Positions 16,919 to 24,891 of a stretch of DNA of 64,000 nucleotides are shown in pieces (positions within the stretch are counted from its first letter, which is position 1; every line of letters starts with the position of its first letter). The DNA lies in contig CAITTG010000101.1 of assembly GCA_903895255.1 (NCBI GenBank), positions 1 through 64,000 on the forward strand. Direction: 5' to 3'. The notes under the pieces were generated by a model that saw only the letters and a program-made list of their open reading frames with translations, was not told the origin of the DNA and ran no database searches. The position numbers and the translations under genes are program-made. This stretch comes from an uncultured Verrucomicrobia subdivision 3 bacterium (GTDB lineage: Bacteria > Verrucomicrobiota > Verrucomicrobiia > Limisphaerales > UBA11358).

Positions 16919-19242
16919 GTGGTAATTAAACTGGCGGGCGGGGGCTCCCCGGGCAGGGAAAAGAAAAACGTCGCGCCCGCGTCCAGCGCGCCCTCCGCCC
17001 AGACCTCGCCGCCATGACGGTGAATGATGCGCTGCACGTTGGCCAGGCCGATGCCCGTGCCCTCAAATTCCGTCTGGCTGTGCAGGCGTTGAAACACCCC
17101 GAACAGCTTGTGCGCGTATTGCGGATCAAAGCCCACACCATTGTCCCGCACGAATACGGTCGCCGCGCCGTTAACCTCGGCGCCAATCTCGATCACTGTC
17201 GCCGCCCGGGTGGCGGTGAATTTGACGGCGTTGCCGATCAAATTCAGGAGCACCAGCCGGAGCAGCGCCCGGTCCGCCCGCACCCCGGGCAGCGGGCCAA
17301 TCTGCCACGCCACCTGCCGGTGCCGGGTTTCGGCCGCAAATTCCGCCACCACTTCCCGGACCAGCGGCTCCAGTTCCACCGCGCTCGTTTGCATGCCCAC
17401 CCGGCCCACCCGCGAGAAGGCGAGCAAATCATCAATCAGGCTGGCCATCTTCTTGGTGGCCCCGTCAATGACCGCCAGATGGTGCCGGCTGGTTTCCGAA
17501 AGCCGCGGGCCGGCATCCTTCGACAACAATTGCACAAAGCCCGCAATGTGCCGCAAGGGTGCCCGCAAATCATGCGACACCGAATACGAAAACGCCTCGA
17601 GTTCCTGATTGGCCGCTTTCAACTCGGCGGTGCGCTCGCTCACCCGGTGTTCCAGTTCCTGGTTCAGCAGCCGGACTTTGTCCTCCGCCTGCTTGAGGAT
17701 TTCCACATCCGTGTTGGTGCCGTACCATTGCCGCACCCGGCCCCGGGCGTCTTTCAAGGGCTGCCCCCGGTTCAGAAAATGGCGGAATTGTCCGTCCGCC
17801 CGGCGCAGGGGAAATTCCATTTCAAAGGGTTCACCGCTGGCAATCGCCGCCTGCCAGCGTGCCCGGACCTGCGGCAGCCGCGCCGGATCGTGCGCGACCT
17901 GCCAGCCCCAGCCCATCATCTGCTCCGGCGTGGTGCCCGTGTATTCGTACCAGCGCTGATTGTACCAGATGGTGGCGCCGTCCGCGTCCGCCACCCAGGC
18001 GAGTTGGGACATGGAATTCACGAGGGTGCGGAAGCGTTCCTCGCTTTCCCGCAGGGCCGTTTCCGCCTGCTTCCGGGCGGTGATGTCCTCGGAGAAAATC
18101 ATGATGCCGCCGATCTCCCCGTCCGACCGCCGCCAGGGCAGCACGTCCCAACGCAACCAGTCCACGGTGCCGTCCGCCCGGGGAAAGGCATCCTCGTCGC
18201 AATGCTCCACCGCCCCGGCCAGGCAGCGCCGGTGGACTGCCCGCCAGTGGGCGGGCATGTCGGGGAAAACCGCGTAATGATTCCGGCCCACCAGGGATTG
18301 GTTGCCCAGCTTGAAATCGGTCATCCAGCGGCGGCTGGCCACCAGATAATTCATATCACGGTCGAACATGGCGATGGTGGCCGGGCAATGTTCCACGTAC
18401 AGACGCAACTGCTCCTCGCGCTCGCGGAGGGCCCCCTCGGTGGCCTTTCGCTCCGTAATATCGCGCGCGATTTTTGACACCCCCACAATGCGGCCCTCAT
18501 TATCCCGCAGCGGCGAGATGGTCACGGAGACATGAATCCGCCGGCCATCCTTGCAGACCCGCACGGTCTCAAAATGCTCCACACTTTCGCCGCGGGCGAT
18601 GCGCGCCAGGATGTCCGCTTCCTCGGGGGTGCGTTCGGGGGGAATCAACAGCAACAGCGGCTGGCCCAGCACCTCGGCCTCGGCATAGCCAAAAATCTTT
18701 TCCGCCCCCCGGTTCCAGCTCGTGATGATGCCCGCCAGCGTCTTGCCAATGATCGCGTCATCCGAGGACCGCACGATCGCCGCCAGCCGGGCCTGCGCCA
18801 CCTCCGCCCGCTGGCGTCCGGCCAGGTCCGCCTCCAAGGCCGCGCGGCTCGCCCGCAACGCCTGGTTGCTGGCCTCCAGTGCCTGCGTGCGCTCCCGCAC
18901 CCGCTGTTCCAGAAGCTCATTCACCCGCCGCAGCCGGCCATGCACCTGGCTCATCAAGCCGCCCATCCCGACAAACACTCCGATCGAAAGCAGATATTTT
19001 GGTTCCTGAAGCGGCAAAGACCAGCGCGGTGGCAGGAAAAAATACATGACGAATCCCGTGGCGAGCACGGTGGCCAGCCAGCCACCGGCGCGGCCGCCGA
19101 TCCAGGCACTGCAAAACACGGCCGGGTAAAAGAGAAACCAGAACAAAGGTTGAATCCACGGCCAGAACAGGCTTTGCAGGATCAGCGCCACCACCGGGGG
19201 GAGCAGTGACAGGAGCAACTGATTTCTGCGGGTGAGCTTCAT
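16915..19242 (-). CDS. Membrane PAS-sensor histidine kinase
   Basis: 775 residues. Three to four N-terminal membrane helices (about residues 8-95) resemble the DUF4118 membrane input domain. A short coiled coil (ERTQALEASNQAL) leads to three PAS/PAC units (IVGVSKIARDITERK; RSDGEIGGIMIFSEDITARK; YNQRWYEYTGTTPEQMMGWG), then a phytochrome-type HisKA (FSYSVSHDLRAPLRHI) and an HATPase domain (LLNLIGNAVKF, DNGVGFD, GTGIGLANV). I chose ATG 19242 (MKLTRRNQL); an earlier in-frame start would add an 18-residue Pro/Arg-rich leader. Its stop overlaps the response regulator start. It lacks its own receiver. Confidence 0.92.
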   Translation of the reverse strand: MKLTRRNQLLLSLLPPVVALILQSLFWPWIQPLFWFLFYPAVFCSAWIGGRAGGWLATVLATGFVMYFFLPPRWSLPLQEPKYLLSIGVFVGMGGLMSQVHGRLRRVNELLEQRVRERTQALEASNQALRASRAALEADLAGRQRAEVAQARLAAIVRSSDDAIIGKTLAGIITSWNRGAEKIFGYAEAEVLGQPLLLLIPPERTPEEADILARIARGESVEHFETVRVCKDGRRIHVSVTISPLRDNEGRIVGVSKIARDITERKATEGALREREEQLRLYVEHCPATIAMFDRDMNYLVASRRWMTDFKLGNQSLVGRNHYAVFPDMPAHWRAVHRRCLAGAVEHCDEDAFPRADGTVDWLRWDVLPWRRSDGEIGGIMIFSEDITARKQAETALRESEERFRTLVNSMSQLAWVADADGATIWYNQRWYEYTGTTPEQMMGWGWQVAHDPARLPQVRARWQAAIASGEPFEMEFPLRRADGQFRHFLNRGQPLKDARGRVRQWYGTNTDVEILKQAEDKVRLLNQELEHRVSERTAELKAANQELEAFSYSVSHDLRAPLRHIAGFVQLLSKDAGPRLSETSRHHLAVIDGATKKMASLIDDLLAFSRVGRVGMQTSAVELEPLVREVVAEFAAETRHRQVAWQIGPLPGVRADRALLRLVLLNLIGNAVKFTATRAATVIEIGAEVNGAATVFVRDNGVGFDPQYAHKLFGVFQRLHSQTEFEGTGIGLANVQRIIHRHGGEVWAEGALDAGATFFFSLPGEPPPASLITT

Positions 19243-19452
19243 GCGTGGTTGGGTGGGGGCTGCCCGCCCGCGTCGTCGCCCCGATCCCGGCGCCATGGCG
19301 CTGGCCGGAGAGGGGCGTTTGTGGGGAAGGGGGGATGTTCAGTTGCGTTCAAGCCGGTCATGCTCACTCATTCCATTGCCCGAAAGTCGCCACCGTGGCC
19401 AGTGTAATCGCCGAGTTGGTTTTGCCGCGCCGCCGGCATCCGGTGCCCGCCC

Positions 19453-20127
19453 TCAGGCCGTCGCCGCCGAGTGTTTGGCCAGCAGCGCCCAGTGCAGGCT
19501 GAGTTGGGGGGTGATTTCGCAAAAATTTTGAATATCCACCGGTTTCATGATATATCCCTCGGCGCCCAGCAGCTTGCAGGCGCTCACATCTTTGTTGCGG
19601 TTGGACACCGTCAGCACCACCACCGGAATGGACCGCGTGCGCGGGTCCGCCTTGATCCGCCGCAAGACCTCAATGCCGTCCACCTTGGGCAGCCGCAGGT
19701 CCAGCAAGATCAGGTGGGGGCGGTGGTCGGGTTGTCCGGGGTGGGCGTCATTCAGGCCGTTGAGGTAGGCCAGGGCGGCGGCACCATCATGCACCACATG
19801 CACCCGGTTGAGCATGTTCACGCTGCGCAACGCCGCCTGGGTCAGCTCCACATCGTTCGGGTCATCCTCCACCAGCAAAATATCAATCATCCTCCCCGGG
19901 AGCGTCTGGTCCTGGTCCAGCAACAGGGTGGCGGCGGAGACCTGCAATGCCCTGGCCAGTTTGGTGATGCTGTTCAGGGAAATATTCCGCGCTCCGCGTT
20001 CGACATCCGAGATATAGGTGCGGTGCAAACCGGCCGCTTCCGCCAGTTTTTCCTGGGACATGCCAAGCTGGTCACGCAAGACCCTGACCTTCGTCCCAAA
20101 TGTTTTTATGCAAGCGTTATTAGCCAC
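19453..20127 (-). CDS. XRE helix-turn-helix / receiver fusion regulator
   Basis: 224 residues. Residues 8-68 form an XRE/Cro-type helix-turn-helix (LGMSQEKLAEAAGLHRTYIS, DVERG). From about residue 80 comes a receiver domain: IDILLVEDDPNDVELTQ, phospho-Asp in ILLDLRLPKVDG, LTVS, and Lys in MKPVD. The DNA-binding domain is thus N-terminal, the opposite of ordinary response regulators. An internal ATG at the receiver start has a GGGGAGG run directly against it with no spacing, so separate translation of the receiver is unlikely. It lies 210 bases upstream of the PAS kinase on the same strand, making it the likely DNA-binding output of this cluster. Confidence 0.87.
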   Translation of the reverse strand: MANNACIKTFGTKVRVLRDQLGMSQEKLAEAAGLHRTYISDVERGARNISLNSITKLARALQVSAATLLLDQDQTLPGRMIDILLVEDDPNDVELTQAALRSVNMLNRVHVVHDGAAALAYLNGLNDAHPGQPDHRPHLILLDLRLPKVDGIEVLRRIKADPRTRSIPVVVLTVSNRNKDVSACKLLGAEGYIMKPVDIQNFCEITPQLSLHWALLAKHSAATA

Positions 20128-20404
20128 AACTGTTTAAGGATAGTAACCACCGCTCATCCAGCTAACAACAGACTATGAGTGACGAATGCCTTTAAATATA
20201 AGGTTTATTACCCATGGCCGCCGCGGCATCCGCGGGTAACCACATTCAATATAGCGGGTTAGACCCGCCCGGCCGGATGTCACAATGGCTTCGCCGCCGC
20301 CGTTCTAAAATAAGTTTATATTACCTAATAAATATAAGTCAATAATCAGCCGGACCCGACCCCGGAGCGGGTGCTCCAAAGTCCCACCCGGCCTGCACGT
20401 GACC
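20128..20404. other. AT-rich intergenic region upstream of the XRE-REC gene
   Basis: This region lies between the regulator's start and the terminator of the Spy-like gene. It is visibly AT-rich in two blocks (about 20180-20215 and 20305-20350). The second block has a 7-bp inverted repeat, TTATATT at 20316-20322 and AATATAA at 20331-20337. It is a plausible promoter/operator zone for the regulator. No gene is seen. Confidence 0.4.
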
Positions 20405-20434
20405 AAAGAAAAAGGGACGGCCGAAGCCGTCCCT
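20405..20434 (-). terminator. Rho-independent terminator of the Spy-like gene
   Basis: On the minus strand, AGGGACGGC-TTCG-GCCGTCCCT forms a perfect 9-bp stem with a UUCG tetraloop (20413-20434), directly followed by TTTTTCTTT. It sits 29 bases after the gene's stop. Confidence 0.9.
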
Positions 20435-20462
20435 GAAGGTAACCTTGAGGTGTCCTGCCCGC

Positions 20463-20894
20463 TTAGTTGGCCGCCGGCGTGGCGGTGGCCGGCGGGGTGG
20501 CCGGACGCCGCGCGGGCATCAGCTTCTCATACTTGGCGAATTGTTCCGGGGTGAGAATGGTTTTCAATTTCGCATTCGCGTCGTCACGGATGGTTTTCAT
20601 CTTGGCGCGGCGGTCCTCGGTGGAGAGGCTGGTGTCGTTGCGCAAATCGCGCATTTGCTTGCGGGAATCGGTGAGGATGGCCTGCACGTTGGTTTTTTGC
20701 TCGTCGCTCAGGGCGAGTTGGGTGCTCAGTTGCTCAATGCTGAGCTGGCGGCCACGGCCGCCGCCGGGAGCGCCACCAGCCGGCGGAGGGGTGGTGGCAG
20801 GGGTGGCGGCATCCTGGGCGCTCACCACGGTGCCGAGGGTGAGCAGGCTGCCGAGCGCGAGCGCGGCAATTACGGTCATTTTATTCAATTTCAT
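20463..20894 (-). CDS. Spy/LTXXQ-like periplasmic protein
   Basis: 143 residues with a signal peptide (hydrophobic 8-24, cleavage near VSAQD), then a Pro/Gly/Ala-rich linker, a helical domain and an Ala/Pro/Thr-rich tail. The helical part LALSDEQKTNVQAIL...DRRAKMKTIRDD...LKTILTPEQFAKYEKL is the pattern of Spy/CpxP-type helices (LT-x-x-Q variants), including the usual 'L(T/S)(P/D)EQ' pair. Relatives are periplasmic chaperones or metal/stress sensors; the assignment to chaperone activity is inference. It has its own terminator and stands alone. Confidence 0.75.
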   Translation of the reverse strand: MKLNKMTVIAALALGSLLTLGTVVSAQDAATPATTPPPAGGAPGGGRGRQLSIEQLSTQLALSDEQKTNVQAILTDSRKQMRDLRNDTSLSTEDRRAKMKTIRDDANAKLKTILTPEQFAKYEKLMPARRPATPPATATPAAN

Positions 20895-21080
20895 AGTTTA
20901 AGCGTTGTTGTTTGATGGCCACTGCTGAGAATGATTCTTGCTGTGGATTACAATGAAAGACGATGCGGGCGGGTCCCAGGTTACAGGTTGGCAAAGTCGT
21001 CATACCCTGTCCGATTAATATTGGATAGATTCCAACCAAGGCTCAGTGGGAAGCCAGTAAGCACGCTTCACTAGAACCTC

Positions 21081-21187
21081 GGGTGGGGAGATCAATGTCC
21101 CTGCGGGAAGAGGCACATCCGCCCTCACCCTAACCCTCTCCCCCAGGAGAGGGAATCACTTCGAGCGCCGGTTGATGACAGGGATGG
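21081..21187. repeat. REP-like direct repeat, copy 1
   Basis: A 107-base unit containing CCGCCCTCACCCTAACCC and the palindromic core CCCTCTCCCCCAGGAGAGGG. It is repeated 173 bases downstream with about nine differences. The CCCTC...GAGGG core can form a hairpin and resembles REP-type sequences that occur in many bacterial genomes. Confidence 0.85.
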
Positions 21188-21253
21188 CTTGCTGGCATGG
21201 TCTGGCTCTCCAATACCGGCGGGAGGGACCAATTGGAATTAAACCAAAGCCCG

Positions 21254-21360
21254 GGGTGAGAAGATTAATGTTCCGACGGGAAGAGGCACATCCGCCCTCA
21301 CCCCAACCCTCTCCCCCAGGAGAGGGAATCACTTCGAGAGCCGGTTGATGGCAGGGATGG
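21254..21360. repeat. REP-like direct repeat, copy 2
   Basis: The second 107-base copy, same orientation as copy 1, with the same CCCTCTCC...GGAGAGGG core and trailing CACTTCGAG-GCCGGTTGATG. A partial third core (CCCCTCTCCCTCAGG) follows at about 21370. The DUF559 gene starts 80 bases further on. The rest of 20895-21439 shows no gene. Confidence 0.85.
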
Positions 21361-21439
21361 ACGCGGTTTCCCCCTCTCCCTCAGGCACTTATTGCATTTT
21401 ACACTTTTCAGCTTTTTAAAATTGATTTAATTTTCCGCC

Positions 21440-21814
21440 ATGGCCGACTTACAGCGTGCCCGTGTTTTCCACCGCAAAGAAACCTGGGCTGAACGTTTGG
21501 TTTGGCACTGGCTGCGCGGTCGCCGTTTCAACGGATATAAGTTTCGCCGCCAGCATCCGGAGGGCAAATACCACCTCGATTTTTACTGTGCGGAAGCCGC
21601 GCTGAGCGTGGAACTGGATGGCTCAGGGCACGGCCATCCTAGTCAGCAAGAGCATGATGCCGAGCGCACGGCATACCTCACCTCACGCGGTATCAAAGAG
21701 CTGCGCTTTTGGAATTCGGCTCTGCGTTCACAAGGGCAAAGCATTCGGGACACAATTTTTCGCGAATTGCAGCACCGCGCGCCGCGCGCCTTGCCGAAGC
21801 ATACAAGTCCATAG
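21440..21814 (+). CDS. DUF559 endonuclease-like protein (Vsr/PD-(D/E)xK fold)
   Basis: 124 residues, essentially one DUF559 domain. The core KFRRQHPEGKYHLDFYC supplies the conserved Arg and Asp47, and LSVELDGSGH supplies Glu58-x-Asp60 and the following His. These fit the Vsr-like variant of the PD-(D/E)xK nuclease fold. The C-terminal part (YLTSRGIKELRFWN) is also typical. Members of this family are widespread single-gene nucleases of unknown biological role. The gene directly follows two REP-like repeats and a partial third, a pairing discussed in the findings. Confidence 0.83.
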   Translation: MADLQRARVFHRKETWAERLVWHWLRGRRFNGYKFRRQHPEGKYHLDFYCAEAALSVELDGSGHGHPSQQEHDAERTAYLTSRGIKELRFWNSALRSQGQSIRDTIFRELQHRAPRALPKHTSP

Positions 21815-21870
21815 ATTCTGACGAAGGTTTAAAGCCTGAAAAGTGTTGAGCCCATGCCCGGCAGCTGCAG

Positions 21871-23181
21871 TTAGAGCAGCTTCATGACCCTGGCGGCGGC
21901 GGCAACCGTGGCGTCGATATCCGCCGGCGTATGGGCGGTGGAGATGAATCCGGCCTCGAATTGCGACGGAGCCAGGTACACGCCGGCCTGGAGCATGCCG
22001 TGGAAATATTTCTTAAACCGCTCGCGGTCGCTGTGCAGGGCATCGTCCAGATTATGCACCGGGGCACTGGTGAAATAACCGCAGAACATGGAGCCGCAGC
22101 GGTTGAATTGCACCGGGATGCCGGCGGCGCGGGCGGCCGCGGCCAGACCGGCTTCCAGTTGGGCCCCGAGTTCTTCCAACCGCTGGTAGGCGGCAGGCAG
22201 GGCGGGACTGGTGGCGGTGCTGGTCACGCCCAATTCCTCCAGCGCGGCGATGCCGGCGGCCATGGCCAGGGGGTTGCCACTCAAGGTGCCGGCTTGGTAG
22301 ACCGGTCCCAAGGGAGCGAGGCAGTCCATGATTTCCGCGCGGCCACCGAAGGCGCCGACGGGCAGGCCGCCGCCAATCACTTTGCCAAAACAGCTCAGGT
22401 CCGGGGTGATGCCGAACCGTTCCTGCGCCCCGCCCCGGGCGAGGCGAAAACCGGTCATGACTTCATCGAAAATCAGCAGGGCGCCCTCCGTGCGGGTCAC
22501 CTCGCGCAGAAACTCCAGATACCCGGGCCGGGGCAGGTACAAACCGGCATTGCCCGGCACCGGCTCCACAATGATGCCGGCGATCTGCCCGGGGTTGGCG
22601 GCGAACACGGCCCGCACGGCGGTCTCGTCGTTGTACGGCACCACGATGGTGTGCTGCGTGAAGGCGGCGGGGATGCCGGCACTGTCCGGATGGCCGAAGG
22701 TGAGCGCGCCGGACCCGGCCTTGACCAGCAGGGAATCCACATGGCCGTGGTAGCAGCCGTCAAACTTGATGATTTTATCGCGCCGGGTGAAGCCGCGCGC
22801 CAGCCGGATGGCGCTCATGCAGGCCTCGGTGCCGGAGCTGGTCATGCGCACTTTTTGCACGCTGGGCACGAGGGAACAGATGAGCCGGGCCATGGTGACC
22901 TCGAGCGGATTGGGAATGCCAAAACTGGTGCCGTGATCCGCGGCATGTTTGACGGCGGCGATAATCTTGGGATGCGCATGGCCGAGAATGGCCGGTCCCC
23001 AAGTGAGGACGTAGTCGATGTAATCATGACCGTCCACATCCCACACGCGGCTGCCGCTGGCGCGATTGACGAAGAAGGGCTGGCCGCCGACGGCGCGAAA
23101 GGCGCGCACGGGGGAATTCACGCCGCCGGGAATGTAGTTCAACGCCTCGGCGAACAGCGCTTCGGAACGGGTTTGGGACAT
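21871..23181 (-). CDS. hemL: Glutamate-1-semialdehyde 2,1-aminomutase
   Basis: 436 residues, a full-length class III aminotransferase-fold enzyme. It shows the GSA-aminomutase start ([20 protein letters not shown]), [17 protein letters not shown] for cofactor phosphate binding, [10 protein letters not shown], and the PLP lysine in [17 protein letters not shown] (Lys near 267). It makes 5-aminolevulinate for haem through the C5 pathway, using glutamate-1-semialdehyde from HemA. It lies 1 base after the stop of the DUF192 lipoprotein gene and is presumably co-transcribed with it. The haem link fits the oxidase operon further on, though that is 22 kb away. Confidence 0.97.
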   Translation of the reverse strand: MSQTRSEALFAEALNYIPGGVNSPVRAFRAVGGQPFFVNRASGSRVWDVDGHDYIDYVLTWGPAILGHAHPKIIAAVKHAADHGTSFGIPNPLEVTMARLICSLVPSVQKVRMTSSGTEACMSAIRLARGFTRRDKIIKFDGCYHGHVDSLLVKAGSGALTFGHPDSAGIPAAFTQHTIVVPYNDETAVRAVFAANPGQIAGIIVEPVPGNAGLYLPRPGYLEFLREVTRTEGALLIFDEVMTGFRLARGGAQERFGITPDLSCFGKVIGGGLPVGAFGGRAEIMDCLAPLGPVYQAGTLSGNPLAMAAGIAALEELGVTSTATSPALPAAYQRLEELGAQLEAGLAAAARAAGIPVQFNRCGSMFCGYFTSAPVHNLDDALHSDRERFKKYFHGMLQAGVYLAPSQFEAGFISTAHTPADIDATVAAAARVMKLL

Positions 23182-23182
23182 G

Positions 23183-23710
23183 TTATTGGTGGCGGATAAA
23201 GGTGTCAGCCAGCGAGCCGTGCTCGGTCTGGATCACCATCCCGGGGCTGACGCCATGGCGGGCGAACCAGCCGTCGCTGGTTTCCAGCACGTAGAGAATG
23301 TTGCTGGTGGCGGAGAGCACGGCATTGGTGTCCTCGTGTTCGAAGTGATGAATTTCGGCGATCACGCCATCGGGCGTGATGTAGGCGGCGGAGATGGATT
23401 CGGGACAATGGTACATCCAGAAGCTGGCCTGCTGGGGATAGGGCAGCACAAAAATCATGGAGTCGGAGTCCTGAATGTTGGTGCGGTACATCATGCCGGT
23501 TTCCTCCTGCTCCGGGGTGAGGGCCATTTCGGTGTCCAGGGTGGCGGGCCCGACAAAGAGTTTGATGGTGGGCAGCTTGGGCTGGGCGTGGGTGGGGAGC
23601 TGGTGCCCGCCGGGAGGCGCGGCCGTGCTCGCGGTGGTGTCCACGGTTTTCTGACAGCCGGCCAGCGCGACGGCCGCCAGGCACCAGACAAGGATCGTGA
23701 TCCGATTCAT
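23183..23710 (-). CDS. DUF192 lipoprotein
   Basis: 175 residues starting [19 protein letters not shown]: a lipoprotein signal with lipobox VALAGC. The rest is a DUF192 domain: [40 protein letters not shown], the DGVIAEI strand, and [23 protein letters not shown]192 is a small beta-barrel domain often exported, with no confirmed activity. The frame is open 32 codons upstream, but the lipoprotein signal fixes the start. It precedes hemL by 1 base. Confidence 0.85.
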   Translation of the reverse strand: MNRITILVWCLAAVALAGCQKTVDTTASTAAPPGGHQLPTHAQPKLPTIKLFVGPATLDTEMALTPEQEETGMMYRTNIQDSDSMIFVLPYPQQASFWMYHCPESISAAYITPDGVIAEIHHFEHEDTNAVLSATSNILYVLETSDGWFARHGVSPGMVIQTEHGSLADTFIRHQ

Positions 23711-23846
23711 GGCAACACCTTGCCAAAGGCGCGGGGCAAATTCAATGAAAGGTTCGCGGGCCGGCCGGGTGGTCAAGGACGGCGGGCCCACCCGGCCGAG
23801 AACCACGCTTGCGCGGGTGGGCCGGGAAGGCTACTGTAAGCACGCT

Positions 23847-23923
23847 GCGCCCGTAGCTCAGCTGGATAGAGCATCCGCCTTCTAAGCGGACGGTCGTGCG
23901 TTCGAATCGCGCCGGGCGCGCCA
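23847..23923 (+). tRNA. tRNA-Arg (anticodon UCU)
   Basis: The cloverleaf folds by eye: acceptor GCGCCCG/CGGGCGC, D-arm GCTCAGCTGGATAGAGC, anticodon stem TCCGC/GCGGA around CTTCTAA (anticodon TCT), T-arm GTGCG-TTCGAAT-CGCGC with one G-T pair, discriminator G at 23920 and an encoded CCA at 23921-23923. It reads AGA and AGG arginine codons, which are rare in the GC-rich genes here. Confidence 0.95.
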
Positions 23924-23964
23924 CTTTTTTCCCGGAACCATCGTCGTCATTACTCATTGTCGCT

Positions 23965-24852
23965 ATGCTCAAACTGGAACAACTGGCGGAATTATGGGCG
24001 CAACACCGCGCGGCGGCGGCGGCGCGGGTGGCGGAATTTGCCCTGGGCGGCCGGTCGTTTGCCTTCAACGAGCGGCCTGCGGTGATGGGGGTGGTCAATC
24101 TTTCCGCCGATTCCTGGTACCGGGAGAGCGTGTGCCTCACCGCCGCCAGCGCCATCCAGCGCGGCCACACCCTGGCGGCGCAAGGCGCGGATATCATTGA
24201 TGTGGGGGCGGAGTCCAGCCTGGCCCAGGCGGCGCGGGTCGACGACGTGGCACAAAACTCGAAATTGCTGCCGGTGATCCGCGAATTGCGGGCGGCCAAT
24301 ATCCTGGTCTCGGTGGAAACTTATCAGCCGGAAGTGACGCGGGCCTGCCTGGCGGCGGGAGCCAATATTCTCAACCTCACGGGCACGGACCGCAGCGCGG
24401 ATTTGTTCCGGATGGTGGCGGATCATGACGCGGCGGTGATCGTCTGTCATGTGCAGGGCAAGAACGTGCGCGAGGTGGGGGATTTTGATTTTGGCGCGGA
24501 TCCCACGCAAATGCTGAACGATTATTTTGCGCGGCAGATTGAAACTGCCCAGGCCAGCGGCGTGAAAAAAATCTTCATCGATCCCGGCCTGGGGTTTTAT
24601 TACCGCAATTTGCAGGACAGCGCGACGCGCGTGCGGCACCAGATGAATGTGTTTTTGAACAGCTTCCGGCTGCGGACGCTGGGTTTCCCGGTGTGCCATG
24701 CCCTGCCGCATGCGTTTGAATATTTTGGCGAGGAAGTGCGGTGCGCGGAACCGTTCTTCGCCGTGCTCGCGGCGTTGGGGAAGACGGATTTGTTTCGCAC
24801 GCATGAGGTGGCCCGGGTGCGCGGAGTGCTGGACACGCTGCGGGTGTTTTGA
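23965..24852 (+). CDS. Divergent dihydropteroate-synthase-like TIM-barrel protein
   Basis: 295 residues with most DHPS landmarks: VMGVVNLSADSW (for MGILNVTPDSF), GADIIDVGAESS, SVETYQPEVTRACLAAGANILNL, IDPGLGFYYRN (for LDPGFGFGK) and a terminal RTHEVARVRG (for RVHDV). Missing or altered are the usual pterin/phosphate features: the 'GxSRK' motif is absent, the Asp of SVDTS is Glu, and the STRPG loop is gone. It is therefore a pterin-binding-fold paralogue rather than the housekeeping FolP; its substrate is unknown. Start ATG 23965 is chosen because an upstream frame runs into the tRNA. It is convergent with the OPT transporter. Confidence 0.75.
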   Translation: MLKLEQLAELWAQHRAAAAARVAEFALGGRSFAFNERPAVMGVVNLSADSWYRESVCLTAASAIQRGHTLAAQGADIIDVGAESSLAQAARVDDVAQNSKLLPVIRELRAANILVSVETYQPEVTRACLAAGANILNLTGTDRSADLFRMVADHDAAVIVCHVQGKNVREVGDFDFGADPTQMLNDYFARQIETAQASGVKKIFIDPGLGFYYRNLQDSATRVRHQMNVFLNSFRLRTLGFPVCHALPHAFEYFGEEVRCAEPFFAVLAALGKTDLFRTHEVARVRGVLDTLRVF

Positions 24853-24856
24853 GTTT

Positions 24857-24877
24857 GCGCGCCCGGAACCGGCGCGC
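24857..24877. other. Hairpin between two convergent genes
   Basis: Perfect 7-bp stem GCGCGCC/GGCGCGC with a 7-base loop, centred in the 39-base gap between the DHPS-like gene and the OPT gene. Without a T-run it is at best a weak bidirectional terminator. Confidence 0.35.
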
Positions 24878-24891
24878 TCCGGAGGCCACGC

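Noticed and set aside
19453..19890. Separate receiver gene starting at the internal ATG of the XRE-REC gene
   Set aside because: GGGGAGG directly abuts the ATG with no spacer, and the frame is continuous with the HTH. A fusion is simpler.
23896..23964. N-terminal extension of the DHPS-like protein
   Set aside because: It would run through the tRNA-Arg gene. ATG 23965 is a normal start.
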